Shown: piece after piece, positions 17,162 to 24,701 of the stretch
Position numbering within the stretch: the stretch's first letter is position 1
Layout: each line of letters begins with the position of its first letter
Source of the DNA: Streptomyces sp. ATexAB-D23
GTDB taxonomy: Bacteria; Actinomycetota; Actinomycetes; Streptomycetales; Streptomycetaceae
Direction of reading: 5' to 3'
NCBI RefSeq assembly: GCF_000373645.1
Contig: NZ_KB892079.1
Coordinates: forward strand, 124,001-188,000
Length of the DNA stretch: 64,000 nucleotides
Translations under genes and position numbers: made by a program
The notes under the pieces: generated by a model
The model's database searches: none
Seen by the model: the letters and a program-made list of their open reading frames with translations, nothing else
What the model was told of the DNA's origin: nothing

Positions 17162-17920
17162 ATGCGACAGGTCACGCGTAAAGGCCTGATCACCATGGCG
17201 GCCGCGGGCGGCGTTCTCGCCCTCAGCGGTGGCTACGCGCACGCCGACGCGGGAGCGGCCGGCGGCGCGTCGAATTCCCCGGGGGTGCTTTCAGGGAATT
17301 CGGTACAGATTCCGGTCAACGTGCCGGTCAACGTCTGCGGCAACACGGTCGACGTCGTCGGCCTGCTCAACCCGACCGCGGGCAACGCCTGCGCCAACGG
17401 TTCGGGCGGCGCGGCGGCGGGCTCCCACGGCTCCACCGCGGGCACGTCCGGCAGCCACGCCGGCGACGGCCACGCCTCGAACGATCGCGGCCAGGCGGGT
17501 ACCGGGAAGCACCGGGGCACCCGCGGCGACGACGGGGGCGGAGCCACCGCCCAGGGGTACACGCAGGGATCACCCGGTCTGCTCTCGGGCAACCTGGTCC
17601 AGGCGCCCATCGACATTCCCGTGAACGCCTGCGGCAACAGCATCGATGTCATCGGCCTGCTGAACCCCGCCATGGGCAACACGTGCGAGAACGAGAGCAC
17701 GCCGCCGGTCGACGTTCCGGAGCCGCCGGTCCGCCATGTGACTCCGCCGGCGCCGCCCACCGTCCCCAATGCGCCCGAGCCGCAGACCGTGCCCGAGGAC
17801 ACCCCGCAGCTCGCCCACACCGGAGCGGGCGGGCTCGACCTGCTCATCCCGGCCAGTGCCGGCCTGCTCCTCGCGGGCGCGGGCACGGTGCTCTACCGCC
17901 GCGCCAAGGCCGCCGCCTGA
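17162..17920 (+). CDS. chpC: Long chaplin with two chaplin domains and a sortase signal (ChpC-type)
   Basis: ATG 17162 follows AGGAAACACC. The 252-aa protein has a signal peptide (AAAGGVLALSGGYAHA) and a first chaplin domain (SPGVLSGNSVQIPV ... VVGLLNPTAGNAC). A hydrophilic Gly/Ser/His spacer of about 55 residues leads to a second domain (SPGLLSGNLVQAPI ... VIGLLNPAMGNTC). After a Pro-rich wall-spanning stretch comes an LAxTG-type sorting signal (LAHTG, from residue 217), a hydrophobic segment and a basic YRRAK tail. This is the architecture of long chaplins ChpA-C, which housekeeping-type sortases attach covalently to the peptidoglycan as anchors for short chaplins. Confidence 0.9.
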   Translation: MRQVTRKGLITMAAAGGVLALSGGYAHADAGAAGGASNSPGVLSGNSVQIPVNVPVNVCGNTVDVVGLLNPTAGNACANGSGGAAAGSHGSTAGTSGSHAGDGHASNDRGQAGTGKHRGTRGDDGGGATAQGYTQGSPGLLSGNLVQAPIDIPVNACGNSIDVIGLLNPAMGNTCENESTPPVDVPEPPVRHVTPPAPPTVPNAPEPQTVPEDTPQLAHTGAGGLDLLIPASAGLLLAGAGTVLYRRAKAAA

Positions 17921-17954
17921 CGGCAGCGCCCGCACCGGCGAGCACCTGAAGTGA

Positions 17955-17988
17955 GTGAACGGGCCCCGCAGCAGCGGGGCCCGTTCAC
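17955..17988. terminator. Hairpin terminator between chpC and the convergent DUF5703 gene
   Basis: A perfect 15-bp inverted repeat (GTGAACGGGCCCCGC and its complement, 17955-17969 / 17974-17988) with an AGCA loop lies 35 bases after the chaplin stop and 35 before the stop of the opposing gene. Confidence 0.85.
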
Positions 17989-18022
17989 TGTGTCCGGACG
18001 GCCTGCGAGTCCACGGGTGTCG

Positions 18023-18211
18023 TCACCAGGTGGCCCGCAGCTGGCGGATGATCCGGCGGCGCAGCCGCACGCGGCGGCTGCCGTCCCGGCGCAGCGTCAG
18101 ACGGTCCAGCTCCCAGTGCCCGTACTCGGCATGGTCGGTCAACAGGCGGGCCGTGTCCTTCCGGGACACCCCGCGCGGCACGTACACGTCGACAAATTCG
18201 TATTCCGGCAT
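18023..18211 (-). CDS. DUF5703 family small basic protein
   Basis: The 62-aa protein starts at ATG 18211 with MPEYEFVDVYVPRGVS and ends in a highly basic segment (RRDGSRRVRLRRRIIRQ). I recognise the pattern as the small DUF5703 family conserved among Streptomyces. It has no signal peptide or cysteines. The Arg-rich C-terminus suggests nucleic-acid or membrane-surface contact, which is speculative. Function is unknown. Confidence 0.8.
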   Translation of the reverse strand: MPEYEFVDVYVPRGVSRKDTARLLTDHAEYGHWELDRLTLRRDGSRRVRLRRRIIRQLRATW

Positions 18212-18258
18212 CGAATCTATTGTGCGGGCAGAGCCCCGGTACGGATAGCGTCTGCCCC

Positions 18259-18918
18259 ATGTCTGATGCTGCGCAGCCCACCGCTGCCGAGGTACGCGCC
18301 GCCGCCGATGCGGTCAAGGCCGCGATCGACCACCACCTCCAGGCGGTCGAACGCCGGTCGGGGGACGATGACCCAGCTGTCTACGACGCGTTCAACGCAC
18401 TGGCCGCCGCGGCCGAGGCCTACGACGAACTCCTCTACGACCGTCACGACGAGGTCACTCCCTTCGAGATCCCGGGCGCGCAGGACTCCCTGCCGCCCTA
18501 CAACGGCCCCGAGGAGCCGCACGCGCTCAGCGTGCTGATCCGCCGCGACTACGCGGTGGTGGAGCCGCAGCGGCTGCTCGCCCAGGCACAGCACCTCGCA
18601 GACGCCGACCCGGACGTCCGGGAGGGCAGCGGCGCGGCGGTGGTCGGCGGCAGCGTCCACGCGGCCCTGGGGGTGATCTTCGGCGAGTACGAGGCGGACG
18701 AGATCGCCTCCCGGCACGAGGAGTTCGGCCTGGAGGAGGGCGACTCCACGCTCTGGGTCGCGGCGGCCGAGGACCTGCCGGAGCCGGGGGAGTGGCTCGA
18801 CGCCCCCTTCGACGACGCCGACCCGCAGCTCGTGGTCTGCCGCTTCGACGTCAGCGCCGTGTTCGACGAGGACGACCCCGACGAGGCACCGGACGGACCG
18901 GCGTACAACACCGTCTGA
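18259..18918 (+). CDS. Conserved acidic protein of unknown function
   Basis: ATG 18259 gives 219 aa and is preferred over an upstream ATG that has no ribosome site; even at 18259 the site is weak. The protein is acidic, with a helical N-terminal half (AAADAVKAAIDHHLQAVERR) and an Asp/Glu-rich C-terminus (DEDDPDEAPDGP). No enzyme motif, membrane helix or cysteine cluster is seen. It diverges from the DUF5703 gene with only 47 bp between starts. I do not recognise a named family. Confidence 0.7.
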   Translation: MSDAAQPTAAEVRAAADAVKAAIDHHLQAVERRSGDDDPAVYDAFNALAAAAEAYDELLYDRHDEVTPFEIPGAQDSLPPYNGPEEPHALSVLIRRDYAVVEPQRLLAQAQHLADADPDVREGSGAAVVGGSVHAALGVIFGEYEADEIASRHEEFGLEEGDSTLWVAAAEDLPEPGEWLDAPFDDADPQLVVCRFDVSAVFDEDDPDEAPDGPAYNTV

Positions 18919-18938
18919 CCGCGGGCGGGAACGGTCCC

Positions 18939-18977
18939 GAGGGCCCTGTGGACGCCTGGTGCGCCCTCAGGGCCCTC
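18939..18977. terminator. Inverted repeat between convergent genes
   Basis: GAGGGCCCTG (18939-18948) and CAGGGCCCTC (18968-18977) form a 10-bp stem with a 19-nt loop, between two stops facing each other. A second, smaller stem (GGGCTCAC / GTGAGCCC, from 18990) overlaps the end of the minus-strand gene. Confidence 0.55.
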
Positions 18978-18993
18978 ATCGGGCTCACTGGGC

Positions 18994-21414
18994 TCACTGC
19001 TCCTGCGGTGAGCCCTCCAGCAGCGTGCGCAGCCGTGTGGTGCGCTCCTGGGCGGGGGTCTCGGCCACCGCCCGCGGCAGGGCCTGGTCGACGCCGTGGA
19101 CCACGGACAGATGCCGCTCACCCCGGCCGAACGCGGTGTAGACCCACGACCGGCTCAGCCCGCGCGCAGCGTCCCCCGGCAGTACGACGACCACGGCGGG
19201 CCACCGCATCCCGGCCGCCTGATGGGCGCTGAGCGCCCACGCGTGGCGCACCGAGGCCGCCACCCGCTCCTGCGCTACGACGACCGGGGTCCCCGCGCAG
19301 TCCAGGTGCAGGCCGTCGGCGTCCGCCGAGACGACCACGCCGGGCACGGTCCGCCCCGGGGCCGGGACGTGGGCGACCCGGTCGCCCGGGTCGAAGCCGC
19401 CGAACCGCCCGGGGCCGGGGTTGAGCCGCTGTTTGAGCGCCTCGTTCAACGCCCGGGTGCCCGCCGAGCCGCCGTGGCCGACGGTGATGACCTGGGTGTC
19501 GCCCGACGGCACCCCGATGGCGCGCGGCACCGAGTCCGCGACCAGCTGCACCGCGCGGTGCACCGCCTCGCCCGCGTCCCGCACCGGGACGATGACGACC
19601 TCCTTGCCCGGGGCCGCCACCTGATTCAGCTCGCCGACGCCGATGCCCGAGACCAGCTCGCCGATCGGCCCGGCGTCCGGGGTGCGGGAGACGATCCGGG
19701 GGCAGGCGCGGGCGGCCAGCACATCGGCGAACACCTGTCCCGCACCGGCCGAGCCGAGCACCCCGGGGTCGCCGCTGAGCACCAGCCGGGCGCCGTCGGC
19801 CAGGGACTCCACCAGCATCGCGCCGGTCTCGACGTCCAGCTGGGGCGCGTCCAGCACGACGAGCAGGTCGACGGCGAGCGCCCCCTCCTCGTCCCGGCCG
19901 GGCCCCTCGGCGCCCGACAGCAGCCCGGAGAGCGTGACGGCCGCGTCCTGGGCGCCGGTCCGTGCCGCCAGCCGCTGCCTGCCGTCCACGCTGTGCGCGG
20001 CGCCCAGGGCCCGCAGGCCGAGACCGCGTGCGGCGGCGATCAGCGCGGCGGCCTCGGCCCGCGCCGCCTCGCCGCCCGTGTGCGCGATGAGGCCGTGCGC
20101 ACCGGCCGCGCGGATCAGTTCGGCGGCCGAGGGGGAGGGCGCGGAGGAGGCCGCCCGCGACCAGTCCGCGTCCTTCTCGCAGGCGTTGACCAGCCGGGCC
20201 AGCCCGTCGGCGAGGCTCTCCTCGGCCAGTGCGTACCGGTCGAGCCCCAGGAGCACCCGCACCGGCTCGGCCGGCTCTGCGGACGCCTCGTCGCCGGCCG
20301 TCCCACCGGCCTCCTCGGCGGGCTCCTCGCCCTCGGGGCCGTCCTGGAAGACCAGCACCACGCCCTCCGCGATCGCGTGCTGGACGGCGGCGTCGGTGTC
20401 GTTCACTCCTCGGCCGGCCAGGGCCGTGCGGACCTGGTCCGCGTCCAGCGCGGTGTGGCCCTGGAGCGCGGCGCGCTCCAGCAGCCAGCCGGTCAGGGCG
20501 GCCGTGCGCCGTTCGTCGTCGGGGCCGCAGCCCGCGCCGAGCACCTTCCGGGCGAAGCCGTCGGCCTGCTCGGGCCCGACGCCGGGCAGTGCGAGCAGCT
20601 GCCAGGGGTCCTCGCGCAGGACCTCGGCGGCCCGGTCCCCGAGCAGGGCCGCCGCGGGCTCCGCCAGGGCGGCGGGGGCGCCGCCCGCGGACAGTACGGA
20701 GGCCGCCGCCGTGACGGCCTCGGGCGAGCCGGCCCGGGGCGCGGGGGCGGGCTCGGGCGCCCGGTCCCGTACCGGCTGCGCGACGGGGGCGGCGCGGCGG
20801 GCGGGGGCAGGGGCGGGGGAGTCGAAGAAGGCGGTGGCGGGCTTCGCGCCGCTCTCCACCGCCCGGACGGCCGCCAGCAGATCGGCCGCCGTGCCGCTCA
20901 GCTTCGCGCCGGCGTCGATCGGGCCCTCCTTCCCGGCCTTGCGCTGCTCGATCCGCTCGCGCAGCTCGCGCTGGGCGGCGAGCTCGGCCTCGGCCTCGGA
21001 GAGCGCGGGAGTTTCCTCCGTGTCGGCTTCGGAGGGTGCCGGGGTTCCGTCCGCCTCGGGGTCGGAGAGCGCGCGAGTTCCCTCCGCGTCGGCTTCGGAG
21101 GGTGCCGGGGTTCCGTCCGCCTCGGGGTCGGAGAGCGCGCGAGTTCCCTCCGCGTCGGCCTTGGAGGGTGCCGGGGTTCCGTCCGCCTCGGGGTCGGAGG
21201 GTGCGGGAGTCTCGCCCGTGCCGGCTTCGGAGAGCGCGGGAGCGTCGCCCGCCGTGCTCTCCGCGTCCGCGTCCGCGTTCGCCTCCGCGCCCTTCGCCGC
21301 GTCGGCGTCCCCGCCCGCCCCGGGAGCGGTGGCGGGCTCGTCCGGGACGGCGGCGGCACCGTCCTCGTCGGTGGCCGGGGGGCCAGGGGATTCCCCCCGG
21401 GGAAGCGCAGTCAC
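18994..21414 (-). CDS. RecD-like helicase-related protein with a helix-hairpin-helix and degenerate ATPase motifs
   Basis: GTG 21414 gives 806 aa. The first about 140 residues are acidic low complexity with a 22-residue repeat. Residues around 265-280 form a helix-hairpin-helix (LALPGVGPEQADGFARKVLG). The C-terminal half follows RecD2/UvrD_C order, ending with a motif V/VI-like block (HAWALSAHQAAGMRWPAVVV ... VYTAFGRGERHL). Where RecD has Walker A (GxxGTGKT) this protein reads HTGGEAARAE (about 445), and its Walker B equivalent is VLDAPQLD rather than DEAS. Both catalytic motifs therefore look lost, suggesting a DNA-binding pseudo-helicase. It is coupled to the aldo/keto reductase by a 4-bp overlap. 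A recently sequenced orthologue with intact motifs would change this view. Confidence 0.75.
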   Translation of the reverse strand: MTALPRGESPGPPATDEDGAAAVPDEPATAPGAGGDADAAKGAEANADADAESTAGDAPALSEAGTGETPAPSDPEADGTPAPSKADAEGTRALSDPEADGTPAPSEADAEGTRALSDPEADGTPAPSEADTEETPALSEAEAELAAQRELRERIEQRKAGKEGPIDAGAKLSGTAADLLAAVRAVESGAKPATAFFDSPAPAPARRAAPVAQPVRDRAPEPAPAPRAGSPEAVTAAASVLSAGGAPAALAEPAAALLGDRAAEVLREDPWQLLALPGVGPEQADGFARKVLGAGCGPDDERRTAALTGWLLERAALQGHTALDADQVRTALAGRGVNDTDAAVQHAIAEGVVLVFQDGPEGEEPAEEAGGTAGDEASAEPAEPVRVLLGLDRYALAEESLADGLARLVNACEKDADWSRAASSAPSPSAAELIRAAGAHGLIAHTGGEAARAEAAALIAAARGLGLRALGAAHSVDGRQRLAARTGAQDAAVTLSGLLSGAEGPGRDEEGALAVDLLVVLDAPQLDVETGAMLVESLADGARLVLSGDPGVLGSAGAGQVFADVLAARACPRIVSRTPDAGPIGELVSGIGVGELNQVAAPGKEVVIVPVRDAGEAVHRAVQLVADSVPRAIGVPSGDTQVITVGHGGSAGTRALNEALKQRLNPGPGRFGGFDPGDRVAHVPAPGRTVPGVVVSADADGLHLDCAGTPVVVAQERVAASVRHAWALSAHQAAGMRWPAVVVVLPGDAARGLSRSWVYTAFGRGERHLSVVHGVDQALPRAVAETPAQERTTRLRTLLEGSPQEQ
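20996..21245 (-). repeat. 66-bp in-frame tandem repeat in the acidic N-terminus of the RecD-like protein
   Basis: Units begin at 20996, 21062 and 21128, with a degenerate fourth from 21194. They encode the 22-residue unit PEADGTPAPSEADAEGTRALSD with few changes. Copy number should vary between strains through slippage or recombination. The unit length is a multiple of three, so the frame is kept. Confidence 0.9.
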
Positions 21415-22388
21415 AGCGTGCTCCAGTCCTGGTCGGGATAGCGGTGCACGGGCGCCGACACATCGTCGAGCGCCTGGCAGATCTCGTAGGGAAGACTAAG
21501 CGCCTCCACTGACAACGCCTCCGTCAGCTGCTGCGCGTTGCGCGCGCCGACGATCGGCGCCGCGACCCCCGGCCGGTCCCTGACCCAGGCGAGGGCCACC
21601 TGGAGCGCCGTCGTGGCCAGTCCCTCGGCCGCCGTCGCCACGGCGTCCACGACGCGGCTCGCCGCGTCGTCGAGATACGGCTCGACGAAGGGCGCCAGCA
21701 GCTCGGACGCGCCACGCGAGTCGGCCGGTGTCCCGGTGCGGTACTTCCCCGTCAGCACGCCCCGGCCCAGCGGTGACGAGGGGAGCAGCCCCACGCCGAG
21801 GTCGAGCGCGGCCGGCAGCACCTCGCGCTCCACGCCCCGCTGGAGCAGCGAGTACTCCATCTGCGTACTGGCCAGCCGGGTCCGCGCCCCGGAGAGCTGC
21901 CAGGTCGCGGCCTTCGCCAGCTGCCAGCCGCAGAATCCGGAGACACCTGCGTAGCGGGCCCGCCCCGACGAGACCGCCAGGTCCACGGCCTGGAGCGTCT
22001 CCTCCAGCGGGGTCGCCGGATCGAAGGCGTGCAGCTGCCACAGGTCCACGTGGTCCGTGCCGAGCCGGTCCAGCGAGGCGTCGAGGGCGGCCAGCAGATG
22101 GCCGCGCGAGCCGTCGACCCTGCGGTAGGGGTCGGCGACGCTGCCCGCCTTGGTCGCGATGACCAGGTCGTGCCGGGGGACAAGGCCCTCCATGAACCGC
22201 CCGAGCAGGTATTCGGCCTCGCCGCCGCCGTAGACGTCGGCGGTGTCGACCAGGGTGCCGCCCGCCTCCCAGAACACCTTCAGCTGCTCGGCAGCGTCGT
22301 GCTCGTCGGTGTCCCGGCCCCAGGTGAGGGTGCCGAGCCCGATCCGGGACACTCGTAGGCCGGTGCGGCCGAGATGCCTCTGCTCCAT
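21411..22388 (-). CDS. Aldo/keto reductase
   Basis: ATG 22388 gives 325 aa. The NADPH-dependent (beta/alpha)8 AKR tetrad is visible: D48 and Y53 in DTADVYGGGE, K80 in VIATKAG and H120 in DLWQLHAFD. Length and the opening RHLGRTGLRVSRIGLGT match the AKR family that includes YajO/Gcy-like enzymes. These reduce aldehydes and ketones to alcohols; the natural substrate is unknown. The stop overlaps the start of the RecD-like gene by 4 bp (21411-21414), so both are probably made from one transcript. Confidence 0.9.
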   Translation of the reverse strand: MEQRHLGRTGLRVSRIGLGTLTWGRDTDEHDAAEQLKVFWEAGGTLVDTADVYGGGEAEYLLGRFMEGLVPRHDLVIATKAGSVADPYRRVDGSRGHLLAALDASLDRLGTDHVDLWQLHAFDPATPLEETLQAVDLAVSSGRARYAGVSGFCGWQLAKAATWQLSGARTRLASTQMEYSLLQRGVEREVLPAALDLGVGLLPSSPLGRGVLTGKYRTGTPADSRGASELLAPFVEPYLDDAASRVVDAVATAAEGLATTALQVALAWVRDRPGVAAPIVGARNAQQLTEALSVEALSLPYEICQALDDVSAPVHRYPDQDWSTL

Positions 22389-22504
22389 GGGCGCCGAGAT
22401 TACTGGCCGCGCCCCGCGCGCGTCGCGGGCCCGTGGACAACCGGGCCCGGGGTGGCCCCTGCCGGATCGCGTGGCCGCGCGCTAGAGTCCGGAGCTCAGG
22501 GACG

Positions 22505-22518
22505 TTACTGATCAGTAA
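22505..22518 (+). promoter_or_regulatory. Perfect 14-bp palindrome (TetR-type operator) over the ribosome site of the LLM gene
   Basis: TTACTGATCAGTAA is a perfect dyad 11 bases before ATG 22530. It abuts the AAGGGG ribosome site. Its form is that of many TetR-family operators. A bound repressor would block transcription or initiation. No TetR gene occurs in this window. Confidence 0.6.
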
Positions 22519-22529
22519 GGGGTTCGGCT

Positions 22530-23579
22530 ATGCGGCTCGGCATCAATCTCGGTTACTGGGGCGCGGGGATGGACGGCGACAACCTCGCCGTCGCGCAGGA
22601 GGCCGACCGGCTCGGCTACGACGTCTGCTGGGCGGCCGAGGCCTACGGCTCCGACGCCCCGACCGTGCTGGCCTGGGTGGCCGCGCAGACCGAGTCCATC
22701 GACGTCGGCTCCGCGATCATGCAGATCCCGGCGCGCCAGCCCGCCATGGCGGCGATGACCGCGGCCACGCTCGACTCCCTGTCCGGCGGCCGGTTCCGTC
22801 TCGGCCTCGGGGTGTCCGGCCCGCAGGTCTCCGAGGGCTGGTACGGCGTCAGGTTCGACAAGCCACTGGCCCGCACCCGGGAGTACGTCGACATCGTCCG
22901 CAAGGCGATGACCCGCGAGCGGCTGTCGTACGAGGGCAGTCACTGGACGCTTCCGCTGCCGGACGGGCCGGGCAAGCCGCTCAAGCTGACCGTGCACCCG
23001 CAGCGCGAGCACATCCCGCTCTACATCGCCGCGATCGGCCCGAAGAACCTGGAGCAGACCGGCGAGATCGCCGACGGCGCGCTGCTGATCTTCCCCTCCG
23101 CCGAGCACCTGGAGGAGACCGCGGTCCGCCATCTGCGGGCCGGCCGGGAGAAGGCGGGCAGGACCATGGAGGGCTTCGACGTCTGCCCGACCGTCCCGCT
23201 CGCCGTCGGGGACGACATCAACGGCCTCGCCGACATGTTCCGCCCCTACACCGCGCTGTACGTCGGCGGCATGGGCAGCCCGAAGCAGAACTTCTACAAC
23301 CGGCTCGCCCAGCGCATGGGGTACGAGAAGGAAGCCGCCGAGATCCAGGAGAAGTACCTCTCCGGCGACAAGAGCGGAGCGGCCGCCGCGGTCCCGCACC
23401 AGCTGATCGACCAGACCACGCTGCTCGGACCGGTGGAGCGCATCGCCGAGCGCATGCGGGCCTACGCGGAGGTGGGCGTCACCACGCTGACCCTGGCGCC
23501 GGCCGGATTCACCCTCGACGAGCGGATCGCCGCGCTGCGGGCCGGCACGGAGGCCCTGGAGCGCGCCGGGCTCGCCTGA
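22530..23579 (+). CDS. LLM-class F420-dependent oxidoreductase
   Basis: ATG 22530, with AAGGGG upstream, gives 349 aa. The luciferase-like TIM barrel is recognised from the opening LGINLGYWG, GYDVCWAAEAYGSD, the TAATLDSLSGGRFRLGLGVSG block and IPLYIAAIGPKNLEQTGEIADG. The last segment contains the cofactor phosphate region. Actinobacterial proteins of this length and pattern are usually F420-dependent, in cytosolic redox or detoxification reactions; the substrate is not deducible. It diverges from the aldo/keto reductase. Confidence 0.87.
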   Translation: MRLGINLGYWGAGMDGDNLAVAQEADRLGYDVCWAAEAYGSDAPTVLAWVAAQTESIDVGSAIMQIPARQPAMAAMTAATLDSLSGGRFRLGLGVSGPQVSEGWYGVRFDKPLARTREYVDIVRKAMTRERLSYEGSHWTLPLPDGPGKPLKLTVHPQREHIPLYIAAIGPKNLEQTGEIADGALLIFPSAEHLEETAVRHLRAGREKAGRTMEGFDVCPTVPLAVGDDINGLADMFRPYTALYVGGMGSPKQNFYNRLAQRMGYEKEAAEIQEKYLSGDKSGAAAAVPHQLIDQTTLLGPVERIAERMRAYAEVGVTTLTLAPAGFTLDERIAALRAGTEALERAGLA

Positions 23580-23604
23580 GCACCGAGGGACGCGCGGAGG
23601 GCGG

Positions 23605-23620
23605 CACCACGGCCGTGGTG
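23605..23620 (+). terminator. Palindrome after the LLM gene
   Basis: CACCACGGCCGTGGTG is a perfect 16-bp palindrome 26 bases after the stop. Parts of it (CCACGGCCGT) recur at about 23641. Without a loop it can only form a hairpin with a short distorted turn, so terminator is a tentative call. Confidence 0.4.
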
Positions 23621-23696
23621 GGGGCTCGGGGGTCTCCCCGCCACGGCCGTCACGTGGAACAACGCGGACGGGGCAGCCGGGTTACGGGTCCGTGCA

Positions 23697-23783
23697 AAAA
23701 CGGTTCGCCGGGCGTTGCGAAAACGGTTCGCCGGGCGTGCGGAACCGGGCGCGCGTAACCGGTCCCGCGAAACGGTTCGCCGT
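23697..23783 (+). repeat. Short interspersed repeat AACGGTTCGCCG, three copies in a gene-free stretch
   Basis: AAAACGGTTCGCCGGGCGT occurs at 23697-23715 and again at 23720-23738 (23-bp period). A shorter copy, GAAACGGTTCGCCGT, lies at about 23769-23783. They fill the middle of the 321-base gap between the LLM and ferritin-like genes, in which I see no gene. They could be regulator-binding iterons or remains of a REP-like element. Confidence 0.7.
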
Positions 23784-23900
23784 CCTTCGCCCGGCACCCG
23801 GACCGCGCTCGTTCGGCGCAGTCGCGGGGCGCTCCTGTTGCCCGGCGGGGCCGGGCGCATTTGACTGGCGCTCGGCGACGCCGGCACGGAGGTGGCAGTG

Positions 23901-24689
23901 ATGCTCTCGGCAAGGAACCTGTTCCAGGAGATCCTCGACAACGACGAGTCGTTCCGGCTGTTCTGCTCCATCGCGGCCAGCGGGGAGTCCCAGGGCGGCT
24001 GGGAGAACGGGCGCATCGCGGCCCTCGTACCCCTGAGCCAGCGCCCCCTGGCCCCGAAGATCGCCCGGCACGGCGCCGACGAGGACAAGCACGGCAGGAT
24101 CTTCAACGCCCTGCTCAAGAAGCGCGGCCTGACCCCCGCCGACGTCCCCCCGGACACCGACTACACCATGCTCCTCGAACGGCACGGCATCGGCCTCGCG
24201 CACGAGCAGCTGAGCCGCGACGAGCCCCTCACCGAACGCGACATCATCACCTACCTGGCCCACAGCCGGGTCACCGAACAGCGCGCGTCCGAGCAGATGC
24301 GGCTGCTGAACAAGTACTTCGCCGACCACCCCGAGCTCGGCCGCGCGGTGCGGATGATCTCCAACGACGAGGACAACCACCTGGCGTACTGCCACGAGGA
24401 ACTGCTGCGCCTCGCCCGCGCCGGACACGGCCGGACCATCCAGCACATCCTGCGCGAGTGCGCGCTCGCCGAGATCCGCGTCTACCGCGACGTCAGCCTC
24501 GCCGTGATGGACCACATGGGCCGCGTCCTCGGCTGGTCCCGGGCGAAGGCGGCGCTGCTCGCCACGGGCATCCGCGCCGCCTACGCCTACGAGCGCCTGG
24601 GCGGCTGGCGGCGCATGGTCAGCCTGGCACCGCCCCAGCGGCGCGACGCGCTGGGCGGCCCCGCGACCCCGGCGCCCGAGTACGCCTGA
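23901..24689 (+). CDS. Ferritin-like di-iron domain protein
   Basis: ATG 23901 is chosen because GGAGG (23888-23892) lies 8 bases upstream; GTG 23892 and GTG 23898 are alternatives. The 262-aa, all-helical protein carries two E/D-x-x-H type metal motifs: GADEDKHGRIF (about 55-65) and SNDEDNHLAYCHEE (about 150-163). More acidic/His pairs lie between them. This is the ferritin-like four-helix bundle pattern of di-iron proteins. A role in iron or oxidative chemistry is likely; the reaction is unknown. It converges with CorA, with 12 bp between the stops. Confidence 0.78.
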   Translation: MLSARNLFQEILDNDESFRLFCSIAASGESQGGWENGRIAALVPLSQRPLAPKIARHGADEDKHGRIFNALLKKRGLTPADVPPDTDYTMLLERHGIGLAHEQLSRDEPLTERDIITYLAHSRVTEQRASEQMRLLNKYFADHPELGRAVRMISNDEDNHLAYCHEELLRLARAGHGRTIQHILRECALAEIRVYRDVSLAVMDHMGRVLGWSRAKAALLATGIRAAYAYERLGGWRRMVSLAPPQRRDALGGPATPAPEYA

Positions 24690-24701
24690 GTCCGCGGTCC
24701 C

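Noticed and set aside
20996..21245. Tandem repeats considered as a CRISPR array
   Set aside because: Units are 66 bp, contiguous with no unique spacers, and in frame within a coding gene; no cas genes are present.
23697..23783. AACGGTTCGCCG copies considered as a CRISPR array
   Set aside because: Only three copies, irregular spacing, and no spacers of constant length.
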